Origin: an uncultured Pelagibacteraceae bacterium | GTDB lineage: Bacteria > Pseudomonadota > Alphaproteobacteria > Pelagibacterales > Pelagibacteraceae | Assembly (NCBI GenBank): GCA_902598315.1 | Contig: CACKBP010000008.1 | Span: 1 to 34,878 of the forward strand | Direction: 5' to 3' | Length of the DNA: 34,878 nt | Shown: positions 1-8,435 of the stretch, one piece after another | Numbering within the stretch: position 1 is the first letter of the stretch | Layout of the letters: the number at the start of each line of letters is the position of its first letter | The notes under the pieces: generated by a model | Database searches by the model: none | What the model was told of the DNA's origin: nothing | Seen by the model: the letters and a program-made list of their open reading frames with translations, nothing else | Program-made: the position numbers and the translations under genes

Positions 1-27
1 GGCAATTATAAAAATGTATAGAAATAG

Positions 28-438
28 CTAATTTTTAAAAAAAAAATCGATTTCTTTTTTTGCATTCTCAGTAGAATCCGAACCGTGTACAGAGTTTTTA
101 TCGATTGAAATACCAAATAATCTTCTTATTGTGTTTTCATCAGCTTTTTTGGGATCAGTTGCTCCCATGATTTTTCTATAGTTTTTAATTGCATCCTTCC
201 CTTCCAATATCATAACTACTATTGGGCCAGAGGATAAATATGTACACAAATCATTAAAAAATGGTTTAGATTGATGAACTTTATAAAACTCTGACGCTTC
301 ATCTTTTGTAATATGAATCTTTTTAGCATCTATAATATTTAGGTTATTTTTTTTAAAAATGTCCTTGATATCATCGGCTAAGTTTCTCTCTACAGCATCT
401 GGCTTTATAATTGATAAAGTTTGTTCAATATTATTCAT
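28..438 (-). CDS. ndk: Nucleoside diphosphate kinase
   Basis: Transfers the terminal phosphate from ATP to other (d)NDPs through a phosphohistidine, the last step in making GTP and the other NTPs and dNTPs. The protein is about 136 residues, normal for bacterial Ndk. It opens with the family segment TLSIIKPDAVERN and carries the active-site block NSVHGSDSTENA near the C-terminus, whose His is the phosphorylated residue. I chose ATG at 438 because it places the SIIKPDA strand where Ndk usually has it; a TTG four codons upstream (450) is also open. The start lies 8 bases inside the end of pepA, so the two are probably co-transcribed and translationally coupled. No clear terminator is visible in the 27 bases to the window edge. 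Confidence 0.96.
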   Translation of the reverse strand: MNNIEQTLSIIKPDAVERNLADDIKDIFKKNNLNIIDAKKIHITKDEASEFYKVHQSKPFFNDLCTYLSSGPIVVMILEGKDAIKNYRKIMGATDPKKADENTIRRLFGISIDKNSVHGSDSTENAKKEIDFFFKN

Positions 439-1888
439 AATTTTCTTCAATCAATTCGTTCAGCAATCTAACGCCGAACCCTGTAGCCCCGCCAGAATTT
501 AACGCTCCACCATATTTTGAAAAAGCCATTCCAGCAATATCTAAATGAGCCCATGGAGTGTTGTTTAAAATAAATCTCTGTAAAAATTGAGCTGCTGTCG
601 TTGAACCTGCTCCACCTACATAATTTATATTTTGCATATCAGCATTTTTTGAATTCATCAGTTTATCATAATTTTTATGTAAAGGCATTCTCCAAACTTT
701 TTCCTCTACCGCCTCACCAGCGCTAAAAATTTGTTTTGAAAGTTTGTCATCATTAGAAAAAAGCCCAGCATATTCTGATCCAAGTGAAACTATGATTGCT
801 CCTGTAAGAGTAGCAAGATCGATAATAAATTTTGGTTTAAATTTTCTTTCCGTAAAAGTTATTGCGTCAGCTAAAACAAGTCTGCCTTCAGCGTCTGTAT
901 TTAAAACTTCAATAGATTTACCGCTGTAAGATTTAACAATATCCCCTGGTCTTTGAGCATTTCCACTTACCATATTTTCAACTAAGCCTACTATTCCTAC
1001 AGCATTTATTCTCGCCTTTCGAAGCGCTAAATTTTTCATTAATCCCACAACTGCTGCTGAACCAGCCATATCGTAAGTCATGTCCTCCATAAATTTTGCA
1101 GGTTTCAAAGAGTATCCTCCAGTATCAAAACATACCCCTTTACCCACAAATGCTAAAGGCTTAGAATTGTTTTTCGCCCCATTCCACTCCATGATTGCTA
1201 GGTAAGACCCTCGAACACTACCTTGTCCAACACCTAATAAAGCATTCATTCCAAGTTGTTTTAATTTTTTTTTATCATAAATCGTAACTTTTAAACCATC
1301 TTTTTTAAGAGCTGTTATTCTTTTAGCATACTCATCTGGATGTAAAATATTTCCAGGTTCGGAAACTAAATCTCTAGCAAAAAAAGTACCTTCTTCTAGG
1401 GCTTTAAATTTAACTTTATCTTTATTTGAAACCGTATTTTTTTTTCCTAAAACTTTAATAGAAATTAATCTATTCTCTTTTTTTGATTTGTATTTATTGA
1501 ACTTGTAAGATTTTAATTTTAAACCATGAAGAAAATAACCTATGAAATTTTTATGCCTTGACTCAATGCTATCTGAATTTATAAAATATTCATCATTTTT
1601 GTTTTTATTTATCTTCTCGTAAAACTCTGCACCTAAATTTTCAATTTTGAACCTATTTAAGTCTTTTTTAATAGAAATTAAAATAATCTTTTTTTTAGCA
1701 TTAAGTTCAAAAGTAAAAATATTTTTCTTTGGATCAATGTTTTTTAGTAAATCATTTATATAAATAAGTTCAGATTTAGATACATACGTATTGAAATTGT
1801 TTGTAGAGAATTTCTCATTAACAAACAAAACAAGATTTGATGAAATATTCTTGCTTGAATTGCTCAAATAACTGATGCTTAACGACAT
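431..1888 (-). CDS. pepA: Leucyl aminopeptidase (M17 family)
   Basis: Cytosolic dinuclear-metal aminopeptidase that removes N-terminal residues from peptides in protein turnover. At 485 residues it is close to the usual ~500. The C-terminal catalytic half has the M17 signatures: GKGVCFDTGGYSLKP with the metal- and substrate-binding Lys/Asp residues, DMAGSAAVVG, and the hallmark NTDAEGRLVLADA. The N-terminal third is Lys/Asn-rich and poorly conserved, as is common for this family's non-catalytic domain. It is the first gene of a leftward pair with ndk and shares a 128-base divergent gap with lptF. A sigma70-like promoter is visible at 1916-1944. E. coli PepA also acts as a DNA-binding factor, but nothing here bears on that role. 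Confidence 0.96.
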   Translation of the reverse strand: MSLSISYLSNSSKNISSNLVLFVNEKFSTNNFNTYVSKSELIYINDLLKNIDPKKNIFTFELNAKKKIILISIKKDLNRFKIENLGAEFYEKINKNKNDEYFINSDSIESRHKNFIGYFLHGLKLKSYKFNKYKSKKENRLISIKVLGKKNTVSNKDKVKFKALEEGTFFARDLVSEPGNILHPDEYAKRITALKKDGLKVTIYDKKKLKQLGMNALLGVGQGSVRGSYLAIMEWNGAKNNSKPLAFVGKGVCFDTGGYSLKPAKFMEDMTYDMAGSAAVVGLMKNLALRKARINAVGIVGLVENMVSGNAQRPGDIVKSYSGKSIEVLNTDAEGRLVLADAITFTERKFKPKFIIDLATLTGAIIVSLGSEYAGLFSNDDKLSKQIFSAGEAVEEKVWRMPLHKNYDKLMNSKNADMQNINYVGGAGSTTAAQFLQRFILNNTPWAHLDIAGMAFSKYGGALNSGGATGFGVRLLNELIEENYE

Positions 1889-1907
1889 ATTTTTAATTTC
1901 CTAAATT

Positions 1908-1937
1908 TTGATTGGTATATATGTTCAAATATATCAT
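1908..1937 (+). promoter_or_regulatory. Weak candidate promoter for the lptF operon
   Basis: TTGATT (1908-1913) is followed by TATCAT (1932-1937) with an 18-base spacer. It overlaps the candidate pepA promoter on the other strand. It is the only -35/-10-like pair I can find ahead of lptF in this gap. Confidence 0.25.
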
Positions 1938-1944
1938 ATTTCAA
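1916..1944 (-). promoter_or_regulatory. Candidate sigma70 promoter for pepA-ndk
   Basis: On the minus strand TTGAAA (1944-1939) is followed after 17 bases by TATATA (1921-1916). This would start transcription near 1909, about 20 bases before the pepA ATG at 1888. Seen by eye only; AT-rich DNA gives many chance matches. Confidence 0.4.
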
Positions 1945-2016
1945 CGATTAATTCATCACTGTTCACTCTTAAGTTGAATTTATTAATTGGATAAATTAAA
2001 TATATACAAAATATAT

Positions 2017-3147
2017 ATGCTTCAAAACAAAATTTACCATAATTACATTGTAGAAATTTTTAAATTATTTTTAACTATTTTGTTTAGTTTAGCTGTAATT
2101 GCCTGGACAGTAAGGGCTGTAAATTTTTTAGATTTAATTGTAGAAAGTGGTTATCCAGTTTTAACTTATTTTCAATATTCTTTTTTGAATTTATTTGGAA
2201 TATTAAACAAATTTATTCCACTATCTTTTTTATTAGCTTTGACAATTTTTATAATTCGTCAAATGCAAGAGAATGAATTTATTATATTATGGACATCTGG
2301 TGTAAAGAAGATTCAAGTAGTACATCTTTTTTTTCTTATTTCAGTGCTTGTATCTATTTTTCATATAATTTTTTCAGTTTTTATCACTCCAACAGCTTTA
2401 AATAAATCAAGAAAACTTTTAGGCAAGGAAGAAATTACTTCTTTTTTACCTACAGTAAAAATTCAGCAATTCAGTGACTCATTCAAAGGACTTACGTTTA
2501 TAGTTGATGATAAATTTGAAAACCAATTAAAGAATATCTTTATACACGATAATTTGAATATTTTAAAAAATATTAAAGCTAAAAAAAATAATAAATCTTC
2601 TTCTACAATTATTGCCAAAACTGGAATAGTTGAAGAAAAGAAAATGATTCTTTTTAATGGAATAATAATCTCTTCGGATAAAATTAATAACAAAAATGAT
2701 TTAATAAAATTTGAGCAGTTAGATATAGATTTGAAAAATTTACAAAATACGACAATAAAAAAACCTAAAATACAAGAAACTTCTACTTTTAAATTAATTG
2801 GATGTGCTAATAATAATTATTTTGATGACCCTAATTGTGCAGGAAATTTTAAAAAAGAAATTTATCCTACTTTAAATAGACGTATTATATTACCATTATT
2901 TATACCTACTATCGCATTAATTTCATCTCTATTATTAATTAAAACTAGAAAAAGATTTTATTACAATAAAATAAGTATCTTTGCTTACTCTTTTTTAGTG
3001 CTCTTATACGCGGAATTATTTATCAGATACACTGGGATCAATAATATTATAACAAATATATTTGTTCTATCCCCTATAGCTATAACATTTTTAATTTATT
3101 TTTTTCTCAAATTGAAATTAAATCAAGAGGCAAAGATAAATGAATAG
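2017..3147 (+). CDS. lptF: LPS export ABC transporter permease LptF (YjgP/YjgQ family)
   Basis: Inner-membrane permease that with LptG and the LptB ATPase extracts lipopolysaccharide from the inner membrane and passes it to the Lpt bridge. The topology is typical: hydrophobic segments near the N-terminus (TILFSLAVIAWTV, then two more up to about residue 125), a long hydrophilic periplasmic domain (roughly 130-290) and three membrane segments at the C-terminus. I chose ATG at 2017, which leaves only about ten residues before the first membrane helix, as in E. coli LptF; a TTG at 1987 is in frame. It is first in an operon and overlaps lptG by 8 bases. The periplasmic domain holds a Cys pair, in GCANN and PNCAG, which could form a disulfide. 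Confidence 0.92.
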   Translation: MLQNKIYHNYIVEIFKLFLTILFSLAVIAWTVRAVNFLDLIVESGYPVLTYFQYSFLNLFGILNKFIPLSFLLALTIFIIRQMQENEFIILWTSGVKKIQVVHLFFLISVLVSIFHIIFSVFITPTALNKSRKLLGKEEITSFLPTVKIQQFSDSFKGLTFIVDDKFENQLKNIFIHDNLNILKNIKAKKNNKSSSTIIAKTGIVEEKKMILFNGIIISSDKINNKNDLIKFEQLDIDLKNLQNTTIKKPKIQETSTFKLIGCANNNYFDDPNCAGNFKKEIYPTLNRRIILPLFIPTIALISSLLLIKTRKRFYYNKISIFAYSFLVLLYAELFIRYTGINNIITNIFVLSPIAITFLIYFFLKLKLNQEAKINE

Positions 3148-4228
3148 AGTTATTTTAAATTATCTTTTGAATGGATATATAAAAAATTTTTTAAAAGTTT
3201 TTTTATTTTTTTATACATTTGGAATAATTTTAAATCTATTTGAAGAGATTGAATTCTTTAAAAATCTCGATGTATCGATTTTTACTCCATTAATTATGAC
3301 AAGTATTTACATTCCAGGTATGATGGTAAATTTAATGCCTTTTATAATTTTTATTACCAGTATGAAATTTATTGTTGATATTAGAAACAATAAAGACTTG
3401 CTTACTATGAAGGTATTTGGATATTCAAATTTTAAGATATTCATTATTCTTGCCTTCACATCTTTTATTCTTGGATGGTTAATACTATTCTTTGTAAATC
3501 CATTTACATCGGCAATGTCAAAATATTATGAAAAAACTAAATCAAACTATTCTAGAGATATAGACCATTTAGTAACTTTCAATAATAATGGACTATGGAT
3601 TAGAGAAAATTTAGAAAAAGGTCATAGAATAATAACAGCTTCTAAATATGAGGGAAAAACATTAAAAGATATTACAATTTTTAACATCGATGAAAATCAT
3701 AATCTTAATGAAAGAATTTTTTCAAAATATGCAAATATTGAGAAAAATGAATGGATTTTAAATGATGTTACAATTTTAAAAATTAATAATTTTGATCAAG
3801 ATGAAGTAAGTTTAGAAAATAAAAGAATAAGTTCAATATATACTTATAATAAAATTATTAATTTGTTCAAAAAATTAGAGACATTGTCATTTGTTGATTT
3901 AATTATAAATTATAATAAATTGATAAATCAAGGTTATACAAAGATTTTCCTTAATCAAAGCTTGCACTCGATGCTTTCAATGCCTTTTTTTCTATTCATT
4001 ATGACAGCATTAGCAGCTACTCTTGTAATGGGAACATTAAAAAAGTCTAATAATGTGAGAGTAATATTTGTTGGTATAATTACTTGTGTTTTAATTTATT
4101 ATTTAAAAGATTTATCTGTAGCCATTGGACAAACTAATCGAATTTCTTTAACTCTGGCAACTTGGATACCAATCTTAGTTATTGGTATGTTTAGTTCAAT
4201 AGGTATATTGCAAATAAATGAAAAATAG
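3140..4228 (+). CDS. lptG: LPS export ABC transporter permease LptG
   Basis: Second permease of the LptB2FG complex, paralogous to LptF. At 362 residues it has the same plan: two to three N-terminal membrane segments (IKNFLKVFLFFYTFGIILN; IYIPGMMVNLMPFIIFITSM; a third near 105), a central periplasmic jellyroll-like domain, and three C-terminal helices beginning LSMPFFLFIMTALAATLVMG. The block PGMMVNLMPF corresponds to the conserved coupling region of LptF/G. It overlaps lptF by 8 bases and lptD by 11, so the three are translationally coupled. LptB, LptA and LptC are not in this window. Confidence 0.92.
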   Translation: MNRVILNYLLNGYIKNFLKVFLFFYTFGIILNLFEEIEFFKNLDVSIFTPLIMTSIYIPGMMVNLMPFIIFITSMKFIVDIRNNKDLLTMKVFGYSNFKIFIILAFTSFILGWLILFFVNPFTSAMSKYYEKTKSNYSRDIDHLVTFNNNGLWIRENLEKGHRIITASKYEGKTLKDITIFNIDENHNLNERIFSKYANIEKNEWILNDVTILKINNFDQDEVSLENKRISSIYTYNKIINLFKKLETLSFVDLIINYNKLINQGYTKIFLNQSLHSMLSMPFFLFIMTALAATLVMGTLKKSNNVRVIFVGIITCVLIYYLKDLSVAIGQTNRISLTLATWIPILVIGMFSSIGILQINEK

Positions 4229-6524
4229 TATTTTAATATTTATAATTTTATTACTTTTTAAAAGCTTAGCTTCAGCTAATGAGTTAGATATAAGTGCAAA
4301 AAATATTTCTATAGATAAAAAAAATCAAATTTCAACGTTTAAAAATGAGGTGGTAATTAAAGATGATTTTGGAAACACTATAGAAACTGATAATGCCATT
4401 TATAATAATGAAAAAAAAAATTTGGAAATTATTGGTAAAGCAACAATTTTAACATCAGAAGGTTATTTTGTTGAGACTGAGGATTTGAGATTGGATAAAA
4501 ATAAAAATATCGCTTATTCAGATAAATCCTCTACAATTTTAGATAACCAGAAAAATAAAATATATTTAGAAAATTTTCATTATACTTTAAACAAAAATAT
4601 TTTTAAATCTATTGGAAAAATAAAAGTCGTAGATAAATCCGATAATTATTATGAATTTACTCAAATATATATTAATGAAAAGAAAAAGGAATTAATAGGC
4701 TCTGATTCTAAAGCATACTTAAATGATAAAAGTTTAAAAGTTAACAAAAATAATAAACCTAGAATTTTTTCTAATTCTATAAGCATAAAAGAAAACGATA
4801 CAAATTTTTTTAAGAGCACATTTACTATGTGTGATTACAGAGCAAATGATAAATGTCCTCCATGGCAATTAAGTGCAACTTCAATGAAGCATGATAATAT
4901 TAAGAAGACTATTTATTATGATAATGCAGTAATTAAAGTTTACAATATACCAATCTTTTATTTTCCCAAATTGGCGCATCCTGACCCCACTGTTAAAAGG
5001 CGAAGCGGACTACTTGTTCCGACTTATTTAGATACAAAAAATTTAGGCTCAGGGATATCGCTTCCTTATTTTTGGGCCATAAGTAACGACAGAGACTTTA
5101 CTTTTAAAAGTAAGTTATTTGCAAGTGAAAATCCTTTACACCTAGGGGAATACCGTCAAGCTTTCAAAAATTCTAATTTAATTTTTGATTTTGGTTATAC
5201 CGAAGGTTATAAAAAAACAACTAGTACCAAAAAATCTGGTGACAAATCACATTTTTTTGGAAAATTCACTAACAGTTTTATTTCAGGAAAAAATAATGAA
5301 AACAATTTAGAAATTAGCTTACAGGAGGTATCAAATAGAAAATATCTTAAATTGTATAGAGTAGAATCTGAGCTTGTTGATTACGAAACTAATACATTAG
5401 AAAATTTTGTAAATTTTGATCATTATAATGATGAGAAAGATTTTTTCTTAGCTTTTAAATCAAGTATGTATAGAAATTTAAGTGACACATACAATGATAA
5501 ATACGAGTTTATTTTACCTGATATCAATTTTAATAAAAATCTATACAACGAAAATTTTGGTAATGGAAATTTAAACTCAAATTTTAAAGTAAGAAATTAT
5601 GATACAAATAAAACTGAAAAATTTTTTATAAATGACTTTGACTGGGAGTACGATAAATCGTTTACAAAATTACCCTATGATGGAAAAGTTCTTTTAAACC
5701 TTAAAAATGTTAATTATGAAATCAATAATGTTGAAAAATTTAAAAAAGATACTACAAGTGAAATATTCGGCTCATTGGGTTATTTAGCTAATCTCAATTT
5801 AATCAAGGAACAAGCAAATGGAACTGACCATCTTTTAAAACCAAAAATTTTGTTGAGATATTCTCCAAATCACATGAGAAAAGAAACAGGTGATTATAGC
5901 CTTTACAGAGAAAATATATTTTCACTGAATAGGTTGAACTCCTCATCAAATTATGAAAGTGGAAGTAATTTGACATATGGATTTGATTACGAAATGGATG
6001 GTGAAAGTCATATAAATTTCTCTATAGGTCAAATTATCAACGAAAAGAAAAATAATAGAAATATGCCAGACTCATCAAGTTTGGACAAAAGATTTTCAGA
6101 TATTATTGGTAACTTTGGGTTCTCTAAGGATAATTTTAACTTCAACTATAATTATTCATTAGATCAAAATTTTAATGAAATGAATTATAATGAAGCGACT
6201 GCAAAGTATTCTTTGAGTAACATCAAGTTTAATCTAAATTATTTAGAAGAAGACAAAGTAGACAATCAGAAAGAATATTTCAAATCATCTATTGAATTTA
6301 AAAAAGGTGAAAACGGTTTATTATCATTTAATAATAAAAGAAATATGATAACTAATTCGTCAGAATATTATAATTTAAGTTACGAGTATATTAATGATTG
6401 TTTAAGAGCCGGATTAGTTTACAGACGAGAGTTTTATAACGACTCGGAACTCGAACCAGAAAATTCCTTAATGTTTAAAATAACATTAAGTCCGTTTGGA
6501 GAAATTGCTTCACCTAAGTTTTAA
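4218..6524 (+). CDS. lptD: LPS-assembly outer membrane protein LptD
   Basis: Outer-membrane beta-barrel that, plugged by LptE, inserts LPS into the outer leaflet. A signal peptide (KNSILIFIILLLFKSLASA) is followed by an OstA/LptA-like N-domain with short beta repeats (about residues 22-190). The LptD linker signature TMCDYRANDKCPPWQL comes next at 203-218, then a Tyr/Asn-rich barrel of many alternating strands to the C-terminus. At 768 residues it is similar to other LptDs. The C-terminal NDCLRAGLVYRREF matches the usual late-barrel Cys region. Only three cysteines are present (205, 213, 728) against four in E. coli, so the disulfide pattern must differ. It overlaps lptG by 11 bases and is followed one base later by surA. 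Confidence 0.93.
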   Translation: MKNSILIFIILLLFKSLASANELDISAKNISIDKKNQISTFKNEVVIKDDFGNTIETDNAIYNNEKKNLEIIGKATILTSEGYFVETEDLRLDKNKNIAYSDKSSTILDNQKNKIYLENFHYTLNKNIFKSIGKIKVVDKSDNYYEFTQIYINEKKKELIGSDSKAYLNDKSLKVNKNNKPRIFSNSISIKENDTNFFKSTFTMCDYRANDKCPPWQLSATSMKHDNIKKTIYYDNAVIKVYNIPIFYFPKLAHPDPTVKRRSGLLVPTYLDTKNLGSGISLPYFWAISNDRDFTFKSKLFASENPLHLGEYRQAFKNSNLIFDFGYTEGYKKTTSTKKSGDKSHFFGKFTNSFISGKNNENNLEISLQEVSNRKYLKLYRVESELVDYETNTLENFVNFDHYNDEKDFFLAFKSSMYRNLSDTYNDKYEFILPDINFNKNLYNENFGNGNLNSNFKVRNYDTNKTEKFFINDFDWEYDKSFTKLPYDGKVLLNLKNVNYEINNVEKFKKDTTSEIFGSLGYLANLNLIKEQANGTDHLLKPKILLRYSPNHMRKETGDYSLYRENIFSLNRLNSSSNYESGSNLTYGFDYEMDGESHINFSIGQIINEKKNNRNMPDSSSLDKRFSDIIGNFGFSKDNFNFNYNYSLDQNFNEMNYNEATAKYSLSNIKFNLNYLEEDKVDNQKEYFKSSIEFKKGENGLLSFNNKRNMITNSSEYYNLSYEYINDCLRAGLVYRREFYNDSELEPENSLMFKITLSPFGEIASPKF

Positions 6525-6525
6525 T

Positions 6526-7473
6526 ATGAAATTATTTAAAATTTTATTAGTAAACACATACATTATTTTTTTCATACTCAGTGCCTCCCTAGCGGCTAAA
6601 AATACAAAAATATTAGTAAAGGTTGGAAATGAAATAATTACTAATTTTGAATTAGAAAATAAAATTAAAACTACACTTTTATTAGCAGGAGAGGAATTGA
6701 ATCAAAAAAATATTAATTCTGTTAAAAATAGATCTGTTAATTCATTAATAAATTTAAAGCTAAAAGTGGAGGAGATAAATCGTTACAACTTTAAAGAGGG
6801 TGACAACGATTTAAGAATTAAAAATCATCTCAAAAAAATTGCCTCTAGATTTAACGTTCAGACCGCAGACCTAAGAAACATTTTTTTAGTGAATCAAGTA
6901 GACTATGATCAGTATTTAAGTGAACTAAAAACTGAATTTATTTGGCAAAATTTAATTTTTAAAATTTATTCAAGTAAAATTTCTTTAGACGAAAATCAAA
7001 TTTTAAATGAGCTCAATAATATTATTGAGAACACTGAAGAAATTAATGAATTTAATTTAGCTGAAATTGAAATTAAAATACCTGAAAAAAAGGATAAAGA
7101 AAAAATTCTAAATGAGGTTATAAATCATATTGAAAAATTCGGTTTCGAAAATGCTGCTACAAAATATAGTGTATCCAGTTCATCGTTGAACGGTGGAGAT
7201 TTAGGTTGGATAAGTTATGGCGGACTCTCAGAAAAAATAAAAAATTTGACCAAATCTTTAAAAATTGGAAATTATGATAAAATTGAAATTAACCTTGATA
7301 CTGTTATTTTTTTAAAATTAAAAAATAAAAGGAGTGTATCTACAAAAGATAAAATTAATATAGATCAACTAAAAAATTCCCTGATAAATAAGCAAAGAAA
7401 TGATCTTTTGACAATGTACTCTAACAATCATATTTCAAAGAAAAAGAATAATACATTGATAGAATTCAAATGA
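6526..7473 (+). CDS. surA: Periplasmic peptidyl-prolyl isomerase / OMP chaperone, SurA-like
   Basis: Chaperone expected to escort unfolded outer-membrane proteins, including LptD, through the periplasm. ATG at 6526, one base after the lptD stop, gives 315 residues with a clear signal peptide (LFKILLVNTYIIFF, cleavage after the SLAA segment); a TTG at 6496 inside lptD is open but would spoil it. The SurA N-domain follows (KILVKVGNEIITNFELENK). One parvulin domain is visible, with LAEIEIKIP and the hallmark LNGGDLGWISYGGLSE. E. coli SurA has 428 residues and two parvulin domains, so this form is shorter and has a single one. pdxA begins with an ATGA overlap at its stop codon. Confidence 0.88.
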   Translation: MKLFKILLVNTYIIFFILSASLAAKNTKILVKVGNEIITNFELENKIKTTLLLAGEELNQKNINSVKNRSVNSLINLKLKVEEINRYNFKEGDNDLRIKNHLKKIASRFNVQTADLRNIFLVNQVDYDQYLSELKTEFIWQNLIFKIYSSKISLDENQILNELNNIIENTEEINEFNLAEIEIKIPEKKDKEKILNEVINHIEKFGFENAATKYSVSSSSLNGGDLGWISYGGLSEKIKNLTKSLKIGNYDKIEINLDTVIFLKLKNKRSVSTKDKINIDQLKNSLINKQRNDLLTMYSNNHISKKKNNTLIEFK

Positions 7474-8435
7474 TTAAAAAAATATTAATAGTAGCTGGTG
7501 ACCCAAACAGTATTAATTCAGAAATTATTTTCAAGTGTTGGAATAGAATTAATGACAAATATAAAAAAAACATATTTGTCATTGGAAATTATAAGTTATT
7601 GTTAGAACAATCAAAAAAGCTTAAGATTAAAGTTAAGTTAAACGAGGTATTTAATTTAAAGTCGAAATTGGATAAAAAACAAATTTCAATTATAAATTTC
7701 CCATTAAGTTATAAAAATTGCTTTAAAGTGTCTAAATTTAATTCTTCAAAATATGTAATTGGATGTTTGAATCTTGCACATAGATTTTGTATGGAAAAAA
7801 AATTCAATGGGTTTATTAATTGTGCTATCGACAAGAACTTGATTTCAGGTAATAAAATGTCAGGTGTAACAGAATTTATAGCAAAAAAATCAAAGATTAA
7901 AAAAGATACCGAGGTAATGATGTTGCATAACAATAAATTATCAGTAGTTCCAGTCACTACACACATAAAAATCAAAGAGATATCAAAAAAAATAAAAAAA
8001 AATTTAATAATTAAGAAACTTAAAACTTTAAACTCTTTTTACAAAAAAATATTTAAAACAAAACCTAAAATTGCTGTATTAGGTTTAAACCCTCATAATT
8101 GTGAATTAATGAGAAAATCTGAGGAAATTAAAGAGATAATTCCAGCTATAAAAGTTTTAAATAAAGAAATGAGATTAAGTGGACCGTTTGCTGCTGATAG
8201 TTTTTTTAATAAGGACTTTAAAAAGTATGATGTTATTGTTGGTATGTATCATGATCAAGTATTAATTCCTTTTAAAAATTTTTTTAAGTATGACGCTATT
8301 AATATAACTCTCGGATTAAGATACATAAGAGTATCACCAGATCATGGTACAGCTAAAAATTTAATTAAAAAAAATAAAGCGAATCCAGAAAGTTTACTAA
8401 ATTGTATTTATTTCCTAAATAAATTTGAGTTATGA
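7470..8435 (+). CDS. pdxA: 4-hydroxythreonine-4-phosphate dehydrogenase (PdxA), divergent
   Basis: Family function: NAD-dependent oxidation of 4-phosphohydroxy-L-threonine in pyridoxal phosphate synthesis. At 321 residues it matches the family's length. The three metal-ligand His regions are present: VTTHIKIKEI, GLNPHNCELM and GMYHDQVLIPFK. GPFAADSFF and SPDHGTAKNL are also typical. Several glycine-rich positions are changed: the usual N-terminal GDPAGIGPE is GDPNSINSE, the segment after GLNPH normally reads AGE and then glycines but is NCELMRKS here, and LGLP is LGLR. The position between surA and rsmA is the usual PdxA position in alphaproteobacteria. Family identity is firm; substrate and activity are less so. 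It starts by ATGA overlap with surA and ends by ATGA overlap with rsmA. Confidence 0.87.
   Translation: MIKKILIVAGDPNSINSEIIFKCWNRINDKYKKNIFVIGNYKLLLEQSKKLKIKVKLNEVFNLKSKLDKKQISIINFPLSYKNCFKVSKFNSSKYVIGCLNLAHRFCMEKKFNGFINCAIDKNLISGNKMSGVTEFIAKKSKIKKDTEVMMLHNNKLSVVPVTTHIKIKEISKKIKKNLIIKKLKTLNSFYKKIFKTKPKIAVLGLNPHNCELMRKSEEIKEIIPAIKVLNKEMRLSGPFAADSFFNKDFKKYDVIVGMYHDQVLIPFKNFFKYDAINITLGLRYIRVSPDHGTAKNLIKKNKANPESLLNCIYFLNKFEL

Noticed and set aside
744-929. Open frame on the plus strand inside pepA
   Set aside because: Antisense to the strongly conserved catalytic half of PepA, with no motif and no ribosome binding site.
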